Shown here: positions 1 to 5,923 of the stretch, one piece after another
Position numbering within the stretch: the first letter of the stretch is position 1
How the letters are laid out: every line of letters starts with the position of its first letter
DNA from: Candidatus Bathyarchaeota archaeon
Lineage (GTDB): Archaea > Thermoproteota > Bathyarchaeia > 40CM-2-53-6 > FEN-987
Reading direction: 5' to 3'
Assembly (NCBI GenBank): GCA_003152955.1
Contig: PMBQ01000330.1
Span: 11,725-20,507, forward strand
DNA: 8,783 nucleotides
Program-made: the position numbers and the translations under genes
Notes under the pieces: model-generated
Seen by the model: the letters and a program-made list of their open reading frames with translations, nothing else
Told to the model about the DNA's origin: nothing
Databases searched by the model: none

Positions 1-184
1 GCAATCCACTCAGATGACTAGTTACCCTACCTGTTCGGTCTTTGAGGGGTGTTCCATCCGGTTGCCGGATAATTGCGAGAAACTGGTACAGGGTGTTGTA
101 CGCGTCCACTGCGAGAGTCCTATTCGAAAGCGCATCTAGAGTTGTTGACTCTTCTGGGATGATGTCAGCTAAGTCGACGCCCAA
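1..184 (-). CDS. fen: Flap endonuclease 1 (FEN-1), N-terminal part, cut by window edge
   Basis: Structure-specific nuclease that cuts 5' flaps during Okazaki fragment maturation and base excision repair, normally acting with PCNA. Only the first 61 codons are present; the gene continues to the left of the window. The reading begins [12 protein letters not shown] and contains [16 protein letters not shown] and, near the edge, GRVTSHLSG, the hallmark of the archaeal FEN-1 XPG N-domain. Asp27 in VDAYN falls on the usual metal-binding aspartate of the family. I place the start at a TTG (184-182). The frame is open for some codons upstream but offers no ATG or GTG, and FEN-1 enzymes begin Met-Gly because the free N-terminus of Gly2 sits in the active site. 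An AGGAG lies 11 nt upstream, rather far for a ribosome binding site. The family identity is clear; the C-terminal PCNA-binding tail cannot be seen. Confidence 0.95.
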   Translation of the reverse strand, partial: MGVDLADIIPEESTTLDALSNRTLAVDAYNTLYQFLAIIRQPDGTPLKDRTGRVTSHLSGL

Positions 185-281
185 CCCTAACCAGTCTCCT
201 GTGCCGGAGTGATAGTAATTGGCAGTCTTTCACTACAAAAGTTGGCTGGTTCGGTAAGTCGACATCCAAGAAATGCTGCTA

Positions 282-512
282 TTAGCGATGTTCATCTCTG
301 CACTTGACAGTAATCTCGTGAAGGTCTCCCTTGACGTAGATCTTGACTATTTCCCATTTGCCATGGACGAAGTGCTGTTCTAGGGTACTCGATCTGCGAA
401 TTTCGGATTCAAGTCGCAACTCGCTGTCTTCGCTCTCGTAGGGGTCGAGAGGCTGCTTCAGATTAGTTGTTTGAACTGTAGCAAAGCAAAATTCTCTCGA
501 CTTGAACAGTAG
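282..512 (-). other. Open frame without a start codon upstream of fen; possible gene remnant
   Basis: On the minus strand a frame stays open for 76 codons, from just after a TAG (515-513) to a TAA (284-282). It reads like protein: an acidic stretch (QPLDPYESEDSELRLESEIR) followed by a strand-like alternating end (KWEIVKIYVKGDLHEITVKC). No ATG or GTG occurs in frame. The only conventional start is a TTG at 419-417, which would leave 45 residues. It could be a decayed gene, the tail of a frameshifted gene, a small protein starting at the TTG, or chance. I do not recognise the sequence. It lies 97 nt upstream of fen on the same strand. Confidence 0.3.
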
Positions 513-526
513 CTAGGCGTGTTGTT

Positions 527-721
527 GTGGCAGTTATCTTAGGTATCAGCGAAAGCCTCGTTCAAGGAGCTCTGATGCTGGGTGGAGCTTTGCTCTTGTT
601 CTCTTCCAGCTATAGCATAGGATTCTGGGAGCGCTTGAGACGCAAAGAGATTCACAAGCGTATTGGGACTCGCGTCTCCACTCAATCGGCCAACCCTACC
701 CTGCAAGTGTCTCCATTTTAG
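527..721 (+). CDS. Possible small single-helix membrane protein, unknown
   Basis: Sixty-four codons from a GTG start. Residues about 10-34 form one hydrophobic segment (SLVQGALMLGGALLLFSSSY is its core). A strongly basic stretch, RLRRKEIHKRIGTR, follows directly, the arrangement expected of a membrane helix with its C-terminal flank in the cytoplasm. The last 15 residues are polar and featureless. No good ribosome binding site precedes the GTG. An AT-rich stretch (CAAAATTC, about 487-494) could be a weak TATA box. A longer open frame on the opposite strand (982-539) overlaps all but its first 12 nt; I judge that one less likely because it shows no recognisable organisation. No family recognised. 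The helix plus basic flank is the only positive argument. Confidence 0.35.
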   Translation: MAVILGISESLVQGALMLGGALLLFSSSYSIGFWERLRRKEIHKRIGTRVSTQSANPTLQVSPF

Positions 722-1139
722 TTGCGTCCGACCACTCTTAGAATTGTATATTATGCCAAGGACATTCGACACCCGAGTAAATCTGAGCTCGCGGATCTGC
801 CCGACAGTCTCCTTATCCTCGGCCTCAACGTACATCGTCCCAGTATCCGCAGAACGCTCCGGGTACACTGTCTCGTCTTGATCCAACTCCATTGGGATGT
901 AGGACTGGCATGTACTCATTATCATGAAGCGCCTAAATCTGTCTAGATCACAAACAGAATCTATACTGACCAATATGCTCAACCAGCACGCGTCGAAATC
1001 TGCTGACCTGACTGAACGCAGCCCACTGTTTGAATCTGTCGGTCCACCCTGAAGCTGAGTAATGAGGACATTTCCCCACGATTAGCAATCAATTTATAAC
1101 CTTCAGAACTGTGCGTGTCAGAACCCGAAGTGTTAGTGA
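722..1139. other. 418-nt stretch with no convincing gene
   Basis: Short open frames exist on both strands here (for example 722-946 plus, and the start of 982-539 minus), but none has a domain, a good ribosome binding site or an ATG start that I trust. I found no tRNA-like T-loop or other RNA signature. The last 50 nt hold the likely promoter of the zinc-ribbon gene. Confidence 0.5.
1093..1099 (+). promoter_or_regulatory. TATA box of the zinc-ribbon/aEF-1-beta pair
   Basis: TTTATAA lies 40 nt upstream of the ATG at 1140. An archaeal start of transcription about 25 nt downstream would fall near 1120-1125, giving a short 15-20 nt leader. No Shine-Dalgarno sequence is obvious, which fits a short-leader transcript. 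Assigned by sequence and position only. Confidence 0.5.
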
Positions 1140-1343
1140 ATGAGCACATCGATCCCCATGACTAGTGAGAAGATCATCCGCATGCCCACTTGTTCATGGT
1201 GCGCGCGGACTATTCTTCCTGGAGAAGGCGCGGTCAAGTTTCCGTGCCCTAGTTGCGGCGAGGTCACAATTTGGCGATGTGAAAAGTGCCGAATGTTCGG
1301 GCGGCCCTATCGCTGCGTGAAGTGTGGATATTCGGGACCATAG
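1140..1343 (+). CDS. Archaeal zinc-ribbon protein with four CxxC motifs (DUF1610/HVO_2753-like)
   Basis: A 67-residue protein of the conserved archaeal family of predicted RNA-binding zinc ribbons linked to translation (DUF1610, COG2888; the studied relative is HVO_2753 of Haloferax). Four CxxC pairs are present: C18-C21, C36-C39, C47-C50 and C59-C62, enough for two zinc sites. The phrases GEGAVKFPCPSCGE and YRCVKCGYSGP match the family pattern closely. The ATG at 1140 is preferred. A second in-frame ATG at codon 7 (1158) would also leave all cysteines intact, and the residues before Cys18 are longer than in many relatives. The gene is followed after 21 nt by aEF-1-beta, a pairing I recall from many archaea that supports a translation role. 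The exact biochemical function is not established; the family link is firm. Confidence 0.9.
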   Translation: MSTSIPMTSEKIIRMPTCSWCARTILPGEGAVKFPCPSCGEVTIWRCEKCRMFGRPYRCVKCGYSGP

Positions 1344-1364
1344 GAAGAACGACGAGGATCGCCC

Positions 1365-1634
1365 TTGGCAAGAGTATTAGTGTCAATCAAGATTTTCCCG
1401 ACCGACGCGAATCTTGATTTGAACACTCTGCGATCCAAGATTCAGCAATCCCTCCCCGCAGGCCTAACCGTTCAGAAATTCGAGGAAGAACCCATAGCAT
1501 TTGGGCTCGTCGCGTTGATAGCCCACATAATTCTTCCAGAAGACGTTGAAGGAACAATGGACCAAGTTGAGCAGGCCATACGCGGAGTTGACTGGGTGAG
1601 CGAAATTCAGATTTTGAGGGTCGGAAGATTCTAG
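1365..1634 (+). CDS. ef1b: Translation elongation factor 1-beta (aEF-1-beta)
   Basis: Guanine nucleotide exchange factor that recharges aEF-1-alpha with GTP during elongation. The 89-residue length is normal for the archaeal protein, which corresponds only to the C-terminal exchange domain of eukaryotic eEF1B-alpha. The start MARVLVSIKIFPTDAN, the central IAFGLVALIAHIILPED and the closing strand EIQILRV are typical. Initiation is at TTG. The protein must begin within a few residues of VLVSIKIFP, the only nearby alternative is a GTG at codon 6, and a GAGG (1354-1357) sits 7 nt ahead of the TTG. The gene is 21 nt downstream of the zinc-ribbon gene on the same strand, so the two are probably cotranscribed. 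Palindromes start just beyond its stop codon. Confidence 0.95.
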   Translation: MARVLVSIKIFPTDANLDLNTLRSKIQQSLPAGLTVQKFEEEPIAFGLVALIAHIILPEDVEGTMDQVEQAIRGVDWVSEIQILRVGRF

Positions 1635-1640
1635 CGAACC

Positions 1641-1655
1641 GTTACTTCAAGTAAC
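1641..1655. promoter_or_regulatory. Palindrome 1, GTTACTT-C-AAGTAAC, candidate operator
   Basis: A perfect inverted repeat with 7-bp arms around one central base. It shares the outer frame GTTAC-N5-GTAAC with a second palindrome 32 bp downstream. The single-base centre makes an RNA hairpin unlikely, so a dimeric DNA-binding protein is a better explanation than a terminator. It begins 7 nt after the aEF-1-beta stop codon. Confidence 0.5.
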
Positions 1656-1656
1656 A

Positions 1657-1663
1657 CTTAAAT
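1657..1663 (+). promoter_or_regulatory. TATA-like CTTAAAT between the two palindromes
   Basis: A weak TATA-like element centred between the two GTTAC/GTAAC palindromes. If used, transcription would start near 1685-1690 and give cdc48 a leader of about 160 nt, or serve a small open frame beginning at 1711. The better TATA-like match for cdc48 lies further downstream at 1782-1789. Confidence 0.25.
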
Positions 1664-1670
1664 CACCGCA

Positions 1671-1689
1671 TTGTTACCACAAGTAACAA
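1671..1689. promoter_or_regulatory. Palindrome 2, TTGTTAC-N5-GTAACAA, candidate operator
   Basis: Inverted repeat with 7-bp arms and a 5-nt spacer. It has the same GTTAC-N5-GTAAC frame as palindrome 1, with spacers TTCAA and CACAA. The copies start 32 bp apart (1641 and 1673), close to three helical turns, so two bound dimers would lie on the same face of the DNA. An RNA hairpin with a 5-nt loop ending aEF-1-beta transcription is the alternative, but no T-run follows. Confidence 0.5.
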
Positions 1690-1781
1690 GTCTTCAGGGT
1701 TGAGAACGACATGAACAGCTCAGGGAATGGATACTTCGCACCGACCCATGTACAAATGAGAGCTCGGCTAGACGATAGCAA

Positions 1782-1789
1782 TTTTAATA
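1782..1789 (+). promoter_or_regulatory. TATA box for cdc48
   Basis: TTTTAATA lies about 60 nt upstream of the cdc48 ATG. Transcription starting about 25 nt downstream (near 1812) would leave a leader of some 35-40 nt that includes the strong ribosome binding site. Assigned by sequence and position. Confidence 0.45.
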
Positions 1790-1837
1790 GTGGCAATCAG
1801 GATTTGAACACACTAATCCTATCCGGAGATTGTTTGA

Positions 1838-1845
1838 GAGGAGAT
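1838..1845 (+). promoter_or_regulatory. Ribosome binding site of cdc48
   Basis: GAGGAGAT contains GGAG (1840-1843) with 6 nt to the ATG at 1850. This is among the strongest Shine-Dalgarno matches in the window, and it fixes the cdc48 start. Confidence 0.7.
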
Positions 1846-1849
1846 CGTC

Positions 1850-4030
1850 ATGAGTAATCACGAATCATCGCTTAGAGTTGCGGACGCAAGGCAACGCGAC
1901 GTAGGACATGGCAAAGTCCGCATAGATAATGATACGATGCAGAAACTCGGCATAACCGCTGGCGATTTTGTCGAGATACACGGCAAGAAGATGACAGTGG
2001 CCGTTGCATGGCCGGCGTACGCTGAAGACCAAGGCCAAGAAATCATCAGAATGGACGGACTCATACGGAGAAACTCAGGAGTGGCACTGAACGAGTATGT
2101 TAGCGTCAAGAAGGCGGATGTGAAAGAAGCGCAGGCAATCGTCTTTGCCCCCACAGATGTCAGATTGAGCGTTGACGAAGAGTTTGTAAGCTTTGTAAAA
2201 CGGCGCTTCATGGACATGCCCTTCATCGAAGGGGACATGACGTTACTCTCAATATTCGGAAGTGCTGTCCCACTTATAGTTACGAGAACGCGACCCCACG
2301 GCGCCGTGAAAATAACTGAAGCGGCACACGTCCAAGTTCTAAGCGAACCAACACCCGAGAAAAAAGGCATCCCAATAGTGACTTACGAAGACATTGGCGG
2401 TCTCCATGAGGAGATTCAACGCATCAGGGAGATGGTTGAACTCCCGATGAGACACCCCGAACTCTTCCAGCGGCTGGGAATCGAACCACCAAGAGGCGTC
2501 TTCCTCTATGGACCCCCGGGTTGCGGTAAGACACTGCTCGCGAAAGGAGTGGCGAACGAGTCCGATGCGAACTTCTACGTCATCTCGGGACCTGAAATAA
2601 TGTCCAAGTTCTACGGCGAATCGGAAGCGAGATTGCGCGAGATATTCCAGAAAGCCCAAGAAACATCTCCAAGCATCATATTCATCGATGAAATGGACGC
2701 GATCGCACCCAAACGCGAGGAAGTAACTGGAGAAGTCGAGCGCCGCGTCGTCGCGCAACTTCTGTCGCTGATGGACGGCATGGGTTCACGCGGTAACATT
2801 ATCGTCATTGGAGCAACTAACAGACCTAACGCAATCGACCCTGCGCTTCGCAGACCAGGGAGATTTGATAGAGAGATCGAAATCGGGGTCCCCGACAAGG
2901 CAGGCCGTAACGAAGTCCTACAAATTCACACCAGGAACATGCCGCTCTCAGAAGACAGCGACCTCAAACGACTTTCAGACGTGACTCACGGCTACACAGG
3001 CGCTGACATTGCTTCGCTCTGCCGAGAAGCAGCAATGAAGGCACTCAGACGGTACATACCCGAAATCAACCTTGAAGAGGAACGCATATCGCCAGAAATC
3101 CTGGAAAAGATGGTTGTCAACATGGATGATTTCATGTCGGCCTACAGAGAGATTACACCAACAGCGATGCGAGAAGTCTACGTCGAGGTTCCGCAGGTTC
3201 ACTGGGATGAGGTTGGCGGCCTAAAGGAGATCAAACAGGAACTGATGGAATCCGTTGAATGGCCCATCAAGAAACATGAAGTCTTCACGAAAATGGGCAT
3301 CAAACCACCAAGAGGAGTTCTACTTTACGGCCCACCAGGTTGTGGCAAGACGCTTCTAGCAAGGGCCGTAGCAACCGAGAGCGAAGCCAATTTCATTTCA
3401 ATAAAGGGCCCCGAGATATTCTCCAAATGGGTTGGAGAATCCGAAAAGGCTATTCGCGAAGTTTTCAGGAAGGGACGAACTGCAGCGCCAGCGATAATAT
3501 TCTTCGACGAACTTGACGCGATAGTTCCTAGACGCGGCTTAGGATATGGGGACTCAGGAGCTGGCGAGCGAGTCATCAGCCAACTCCTCACCGAAATCGA
3601 CGGCATCGAAAGTCTTCAGAACGTACTCGTAATCGCTGCCACAAACCGCCCCGACATGTTGGATCCAGCCATCCTGAGACCTGGCAGGTTCGACAGGATG
3701 ATTTACGTACCCTCACCCGACCTCGATTCACTGAGGGAAATATTCAAGATTCATACTCACACGATGCCTCTCTCGAGAGACGTAGACCTAGAAGAGCTCT
3801 CGCGCAAAGCGCAAGGATATTCGGGCGCGGACGTTGAAGCGATCTGTCGCGAAGCTGCAATTGATGCGCTACGAACGGACATTGATTCAACAGAAGTGAC
3901 CTTGCGCGACTTCAACAAAGCATTGGAACGAGTTGCCCCCAGCATAACCACTGAAGACGATGCTTGGTATCAGAAATTCTCAAAGAGGCTTAGGAGAGAA
4001 CGGGCCGCGGCCATCACCCCAGTTGCATAG
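1850..4030 (+). CDS. cdc48: Cdc48/VAT-type AAA ATPase with two ATPase rings
   Basis: Cytoplasmic hexameric unfoldase, the archaeal counterpart of p97/VCP; it threads proteins through its pore and can feed the 20S proteasome. At 726 residues it has the full family layout. The N-domain (about 1-180) starts [19 protein letters not shown], the double-psi barrel plus the CDC48 domain 2. D1 has Walker A GPPGCGKT (221-228), Walker B IIFIDE (276-281), pore loop KFYGESE and arginine-finger region [10 protein letters not shown]2 has Walker A GPPGCGKT (494-501), Walker B IIFFDE (549-554), pore loop KWVGESE and region LRPGRFDRM. The two rings are offset by exactly 273 residues. Both sets of catalytic residues are intact. 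The C-terminus ends in TPVA and lacks the hydrophobic-Tyr-X tail that helps many proteasomal ATPases dock. The start is an ATG with a strong ribosome binding site. A small winged-helix gene follows 15 nt downstream. Confidence 0.97.
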   Translation: MSNHESSLRVADARQRDVGHGKVRIDNDTMQKLGITAGDFVEIHGKKMTVAVAWPAYAEDQGQEIIRMDGLIRRNSGVALNEYVSVKKADVKEAQAIVFAPTDVRLSVDEEFVSFVKRRFMDMPFIEGDMTLLSIFGSAVPLIVTRTRPHGAVKITEAAHVQVLSEPTPEKKGIPIVTYEDIGGLHEEIQRIREMVELPMRHPELFQRLGIEPPRGVFLYGPPGCGKTLLAKGVANESDANFYVISGPEIMSKFYGESEARLREIFQKAQETSPSIIFIDEMDAIAPKREEVTGEVERRVVAQLLSLMDGMGSRGNIIVIGATNRPNAIDPALRRPGRFDREIEIGVPDKAGRNEVLQIHTRNMPLSEDSDLKRLSDVTHGYTGADIASLCREAAMKALRRYIPEINLEEERISPEILEKMVVNMDDFMSAYREITPTAMREVYVEVPQVHWDEVGGLKEIKQELMESVEWPIKKHEVFTKMGIKPPRGVLLYGPPGCGKTLLARAVATESEANFISIKGPEIFSKWVGESEKAIREVFRKGRTAAPAIIFFDELDAIVPRRGLGYGDSGAGERVISQLLTEIDGIESLQNVLVIAATNRPDMLDPAILRPGRFDRMIYVPSPDLDSLREIFKIHTHTMPLSRDVDLEELSRKAQGYSGADVEAICREAAIDALRTDIDSTEVTLRDFNKALERVAPSITTEDDAWYQKFSKRLRRERAAAITPVA

Positions 4031-4045
4031 ATCAGAGAACTAGCG

Positions 4046-4297
4046 GTGCTATTGTCGTTGAGCAGAATATGGGGGCCCAAACCCCTCCAACATACGGTAC
4101 TAGATGTCATAGACCGCAAAGGTCCCCTCACTGACGATGAGCTGCTGAAAGAGATCCGCAATGGTAAGGAAGATCTCAGTTTCAGAGAACTCAACGGGAT
4201 TCTCATGAAACTTGAGGTCAACGGACTCGTGAGGGTCTCACGTCAGATGAAGGGCAAACGACGCGTTGAACTCGTCGAGCAACGCACGCAAAAATAG
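4046..4297 (+). CDS. Small winged helix-turn-helix protein
   Basis: An 83-residue protein consisting of little more than one winged-helix domain. The pattern is a first helix (LQHTVLDVIDRKGPLTDDEL), a recognition helix region (SFRELNGILMKLEVNGLVRV) and a basic wing (SRQMKGKRRVELVE). The segment KLEVNGLVRV is the usual junction between recognition helix and wing in small archaeal regulators. The GTG at 4046 gives the longest protein; TTG codons at 4052 and 4058 are alternatives, and the choice only changes a few residues before the domain. It lies 15 nt after cdc48 and is probably cotranscribed with it. Its target is unknown. It may bind DNA, possibly its own operon, but some stand-alone winged helices bind RNA or protein. 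No cysteines for metal sensing and no ligand domain are present. Confidence 0.8.
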   Translation: MLLSLSRIWGPKPLQHTVLDVIDRKGPLTDDELLKEIRNGKEDLSFRELNGILMKLEVNGLVRVSRQMKGKRRVELVEQRTQK

Positions 4298-4366
4298 GGC
4301 TTAGCCCCCAGGTTTCTGCTGTCAGCATGATTGTCTGGGTTCCGCTGGGTCTGCGAATGACACGTC

Positions 4367-5635
4367 ATGGCACCTGAGCTGGTAGATATTGCCGTTGTGG
4401 GCTGCGGAGTCAGCGGAGCGACAGTTGCGCTCACAGCCGCCAAAGATGGCACTTCGGTCGCGATCTTCGAAGAACACCCTGAAGTTGGAGAACCCTCACA
4501 CTGTTCGGGCCACGTGGGCATCCTAGCTTTCAAGCAATATGCGCCCAGCATACCGAAGACTATCATTGAAAACGAAATCAAGGGCGCTATGCTTTATGCT
4601 CCAAATGGAAAGTCGCTGAGTCTACGCAGACCGGAACCTGTCACATGGGTGCTGAACAGAGCCAAGTTCGACCGACATCTCGCCACTCTCGCAGTCAAGA
4701 ATGGCGCTACACTTCATACAAGTTCTCGAATAGAAGGTGTCAGAAGATCTGAGAACGGACTTTTCCACATCAAAGTAGGAGGATCCAAGTCGAGGAGTGT
4801 TCAGTGCAAGATCTTGATTGATGCTGCTGGATGTGGAGGGTCGGTAGCGAAATATGTAGCGCCTCCGCTACAAAACTATGGCATTGTGGTAAATTCTGCT
4901 CAGTGCAATGTAGAGAAACTCACCGACGTCGATGAGAACCTGGTCGAACTTTACTTTGGTCAAAGCTATGCACCAGGATTCTTTGGATGGATAATTCCAA
5001 GGCGCGATGGCTCCGCTAAGGTTGGGATAGCCGCGGGAGCTCGAGCAAATGTCCGTGAGTGCTTCGAACGCTTCGTAAACAAGCACCCAATAGTGTCCTC
5101 AAAGCTCAGACATGCCAAAATGCTGACACCACCCCGATACCATCCAATACCAGTAGGGGGCGCATCGTATCGAACATTCACAGACGGCATCTTGTCGGTC
5201 GGTGACGCAGCGTCCCAAGTCAAACCGACAACCGGCGGAGGAATAGTGTTCGGGTTAATGTGCGGGAGAATAGCTGGAGAAACTGCCGCAACAGCTGTTC
5301 GAATAAGCGACACGTCTGCCGATCGTTTGTCGTCTTATGAAAAGAAATGGCGCCACCTGATAGGATTCGACTTGGCAGCCATGTCATGGCTGAGACGAAT
5401 GCTCTACCAATTGCCCGATCGATCTTTGGACCGGATTTTCAATGTTGCTCATGAACTGAAGACTGATGAAATTCTCAGCAGAACAGCCGATATTGATTTC
5501 CAGGGAAGAACCCTGCTCTCATTGGCTCGCGATCCGAGACTGTTCATCACTCTATTGTCAACATCCGTTCTCTCAGCTCCATCTCTGCTAAGGCTCGGAA
5601 CACGACAATCAAGAAAAAGTCCCAGTAGCCAGTAG
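4367..5635 (+). CDS. Geranylgeranyl-reductase-family FAD-dependent oxidoreductase
   Basis: Flavoprotein of the geranylgeranyl reductase family, which in archaea saturates the isoprenoid chains of membrane lipids; relatives reduce quinone or other prenyl side chains. The 422 residues show an N-terminal FAD Rossmann motif GCGVSG (12-17), an acidic residue ending strand 2 (IFEEH), and the family motif GEPSHCSG with Cys46, at the position of the functionally important cysteine of Sulfolobus GGR. Further on are LNRAKFDRHLATLAVKNGA (96-114), FGWIIPRRDGSAKVG (206-220) and the second FAD motif GDAASQVKPTTGGGI (279-293). It resembles FixC, which shares the fold, but HCSG and the TGGGI block point to GGR. 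No transmembrane helix is obvious. The ATG at 4367 follows the winged-helix gene by 69 nt and has no clear ribosome binding site. The exact substrate is not determined by sequence. Confidence 0.85.
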   Translation: MAPELVDIAVVGCGVSGATVALTAAKDGTSVAIFEEHPEVGEPSHCSGHVGILAFKQYAPSIPKTIIENEIKGAMLYAPNGKSLSLRRPEPVTWVLNRAKFDRHLATLAVKNGATLHTSSRIEGVRRSENGLFHIKVGGSKSRSVQCKILIDAAGCGGSVAKYVAPPLQNYGIVVNSAQCNVEKLTDVDENLVELYFGQSYAPGFFGWIIPRRDGSAKVGIAAGARANVRECFERFVNKHPIVSSKLRHAKMLTPPRYHPIPVGGASYRTFTDGILSVGDAASQVKPTTGGGIVFGLMCGRIAGETAATAVRISDTSADRLSSYEKKWRHLIGFDLAAMSWLRRMLYQLPDRSLDRIFNVAHELKTDEILSRTADIDFQGRTLLSLARDPRLFITLLSTSVLSAPSLLRLGTRQSRKSPSSQ

Positions 5636-5689
5636 AACGGGAAACCTAAAATTCTGCAAGCGGACAGGATAATTCTCTCGCCTAAGGAG

Positions 5690-5708
5690 CCGACCTAAGG
5701 ACAGTCGG
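5690..5708 (+). promoter_or_regulatory. Small inverted repeat and doubled CCTAAGGA ahead of the Cys/His HTH gene
   Basis: CCTAAGGA occurs twice (5681-5688 and 5694-5701), 13 nt apart. The second copy sits in the loop of a 5-bp inverted repeat CCGAC/GTCGG (5690-5694 and 5704-5708). The AAGGA in that loop is the only Shine-Dalgarno-like sequence ahead of the ATG at 5713, 11 nt away. It may be a leader element or a protein site; the stem is short, so this is weak. Confidence 0.25.
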
Positions 5709-5712
5709 AAAT

Positions 5713-5904
5713 ATGGCCTGCAAATTGTGTAAGCACAAGGCCAGAAAGCAGATCGATAAAATGATTGTTGCCGGCGTGCCATATCGTAAGATCAAGTCAA
5801 AGTTCAGAATAAGAAACGCATCGACAATCTCATACCACAAGGGTAATTGTCTCAAGCTCATGTCGTCCCATCAGAGTGCCTTCCCCGCGGAGAGACCCTG
5901 GTAG
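5713..5904 (+). CDS. Small Cys/His helix-turn-helix DNA-binding protein
   Basis: A 63-residue basic protein. It opens with CKLC (C3, C6), continues into a resolvase-like helix-turn-helix (RKQIDKMIVAGVPYRKIKSK, then FRIRNASTISYHKGNC), and has H42 and C46 at the end of the recognition region. Cys3, Cys6, His42 and Cys46 could bind one zinc ion that staples the ends of the helix-turn-helix. This arrangement is common in small proteins of bacteria, archaea and phages whose function is mostly untested. The last 15 residues look unstructured. The start is an ATG with a weak AAGGA 11 nt upstream. It lies 77 nt after the GGR-type gene, and its stop is only 19 nt from the stop of fixB on the other strand, so it could regulate either neighbour. 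The fold is a good call; the role is unknown. Confidence 0.7.
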   Translation: MACKLCKHKARKQIDKMIVAGVPYRKIKSKFRIRNASTISYHKGNCLKLMSSHQSAFPAERPW

Positions 5905-5923
5905 TTCACGTCGACCTGATTAC

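Noticed and set aside
539..982. A 147-codon open frame on the minus strand from a TTG
   Set aside because: No recognisable domain, weak start context, and its second half is the antisense of the more protein-like plus-strand frame 527-721. It cannot be fully excluded.
722..1139. tRNA, C/D box RNA or CRISPR signal in the gene-poor region
   Set aside because: No T-loop pattern, paired C and D boxes or regularly spaced repeats could be found on either strand.
1858..2370. Long open frames on the minus strand inside cdc48 (also 2339-2758 and 3325-3606)
   Set aside because: They are antisense to a complete, well-conserved Cdc48 protein and show no domain of their own.
4297..4307. GGGC-TTA-GCCC as a terminator after the winged-helix gene
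   Set aside because: The stem is only 4 bp and no T-run follows.
4367..5635. Reading the flavoprotein as FixC because fixAB is nearby
   Set aside because: The GEPSHCSG motif and the TGGGI block fit the geranylgeranyl reductase family better, and the gene is on the opposite strand from fixAB.
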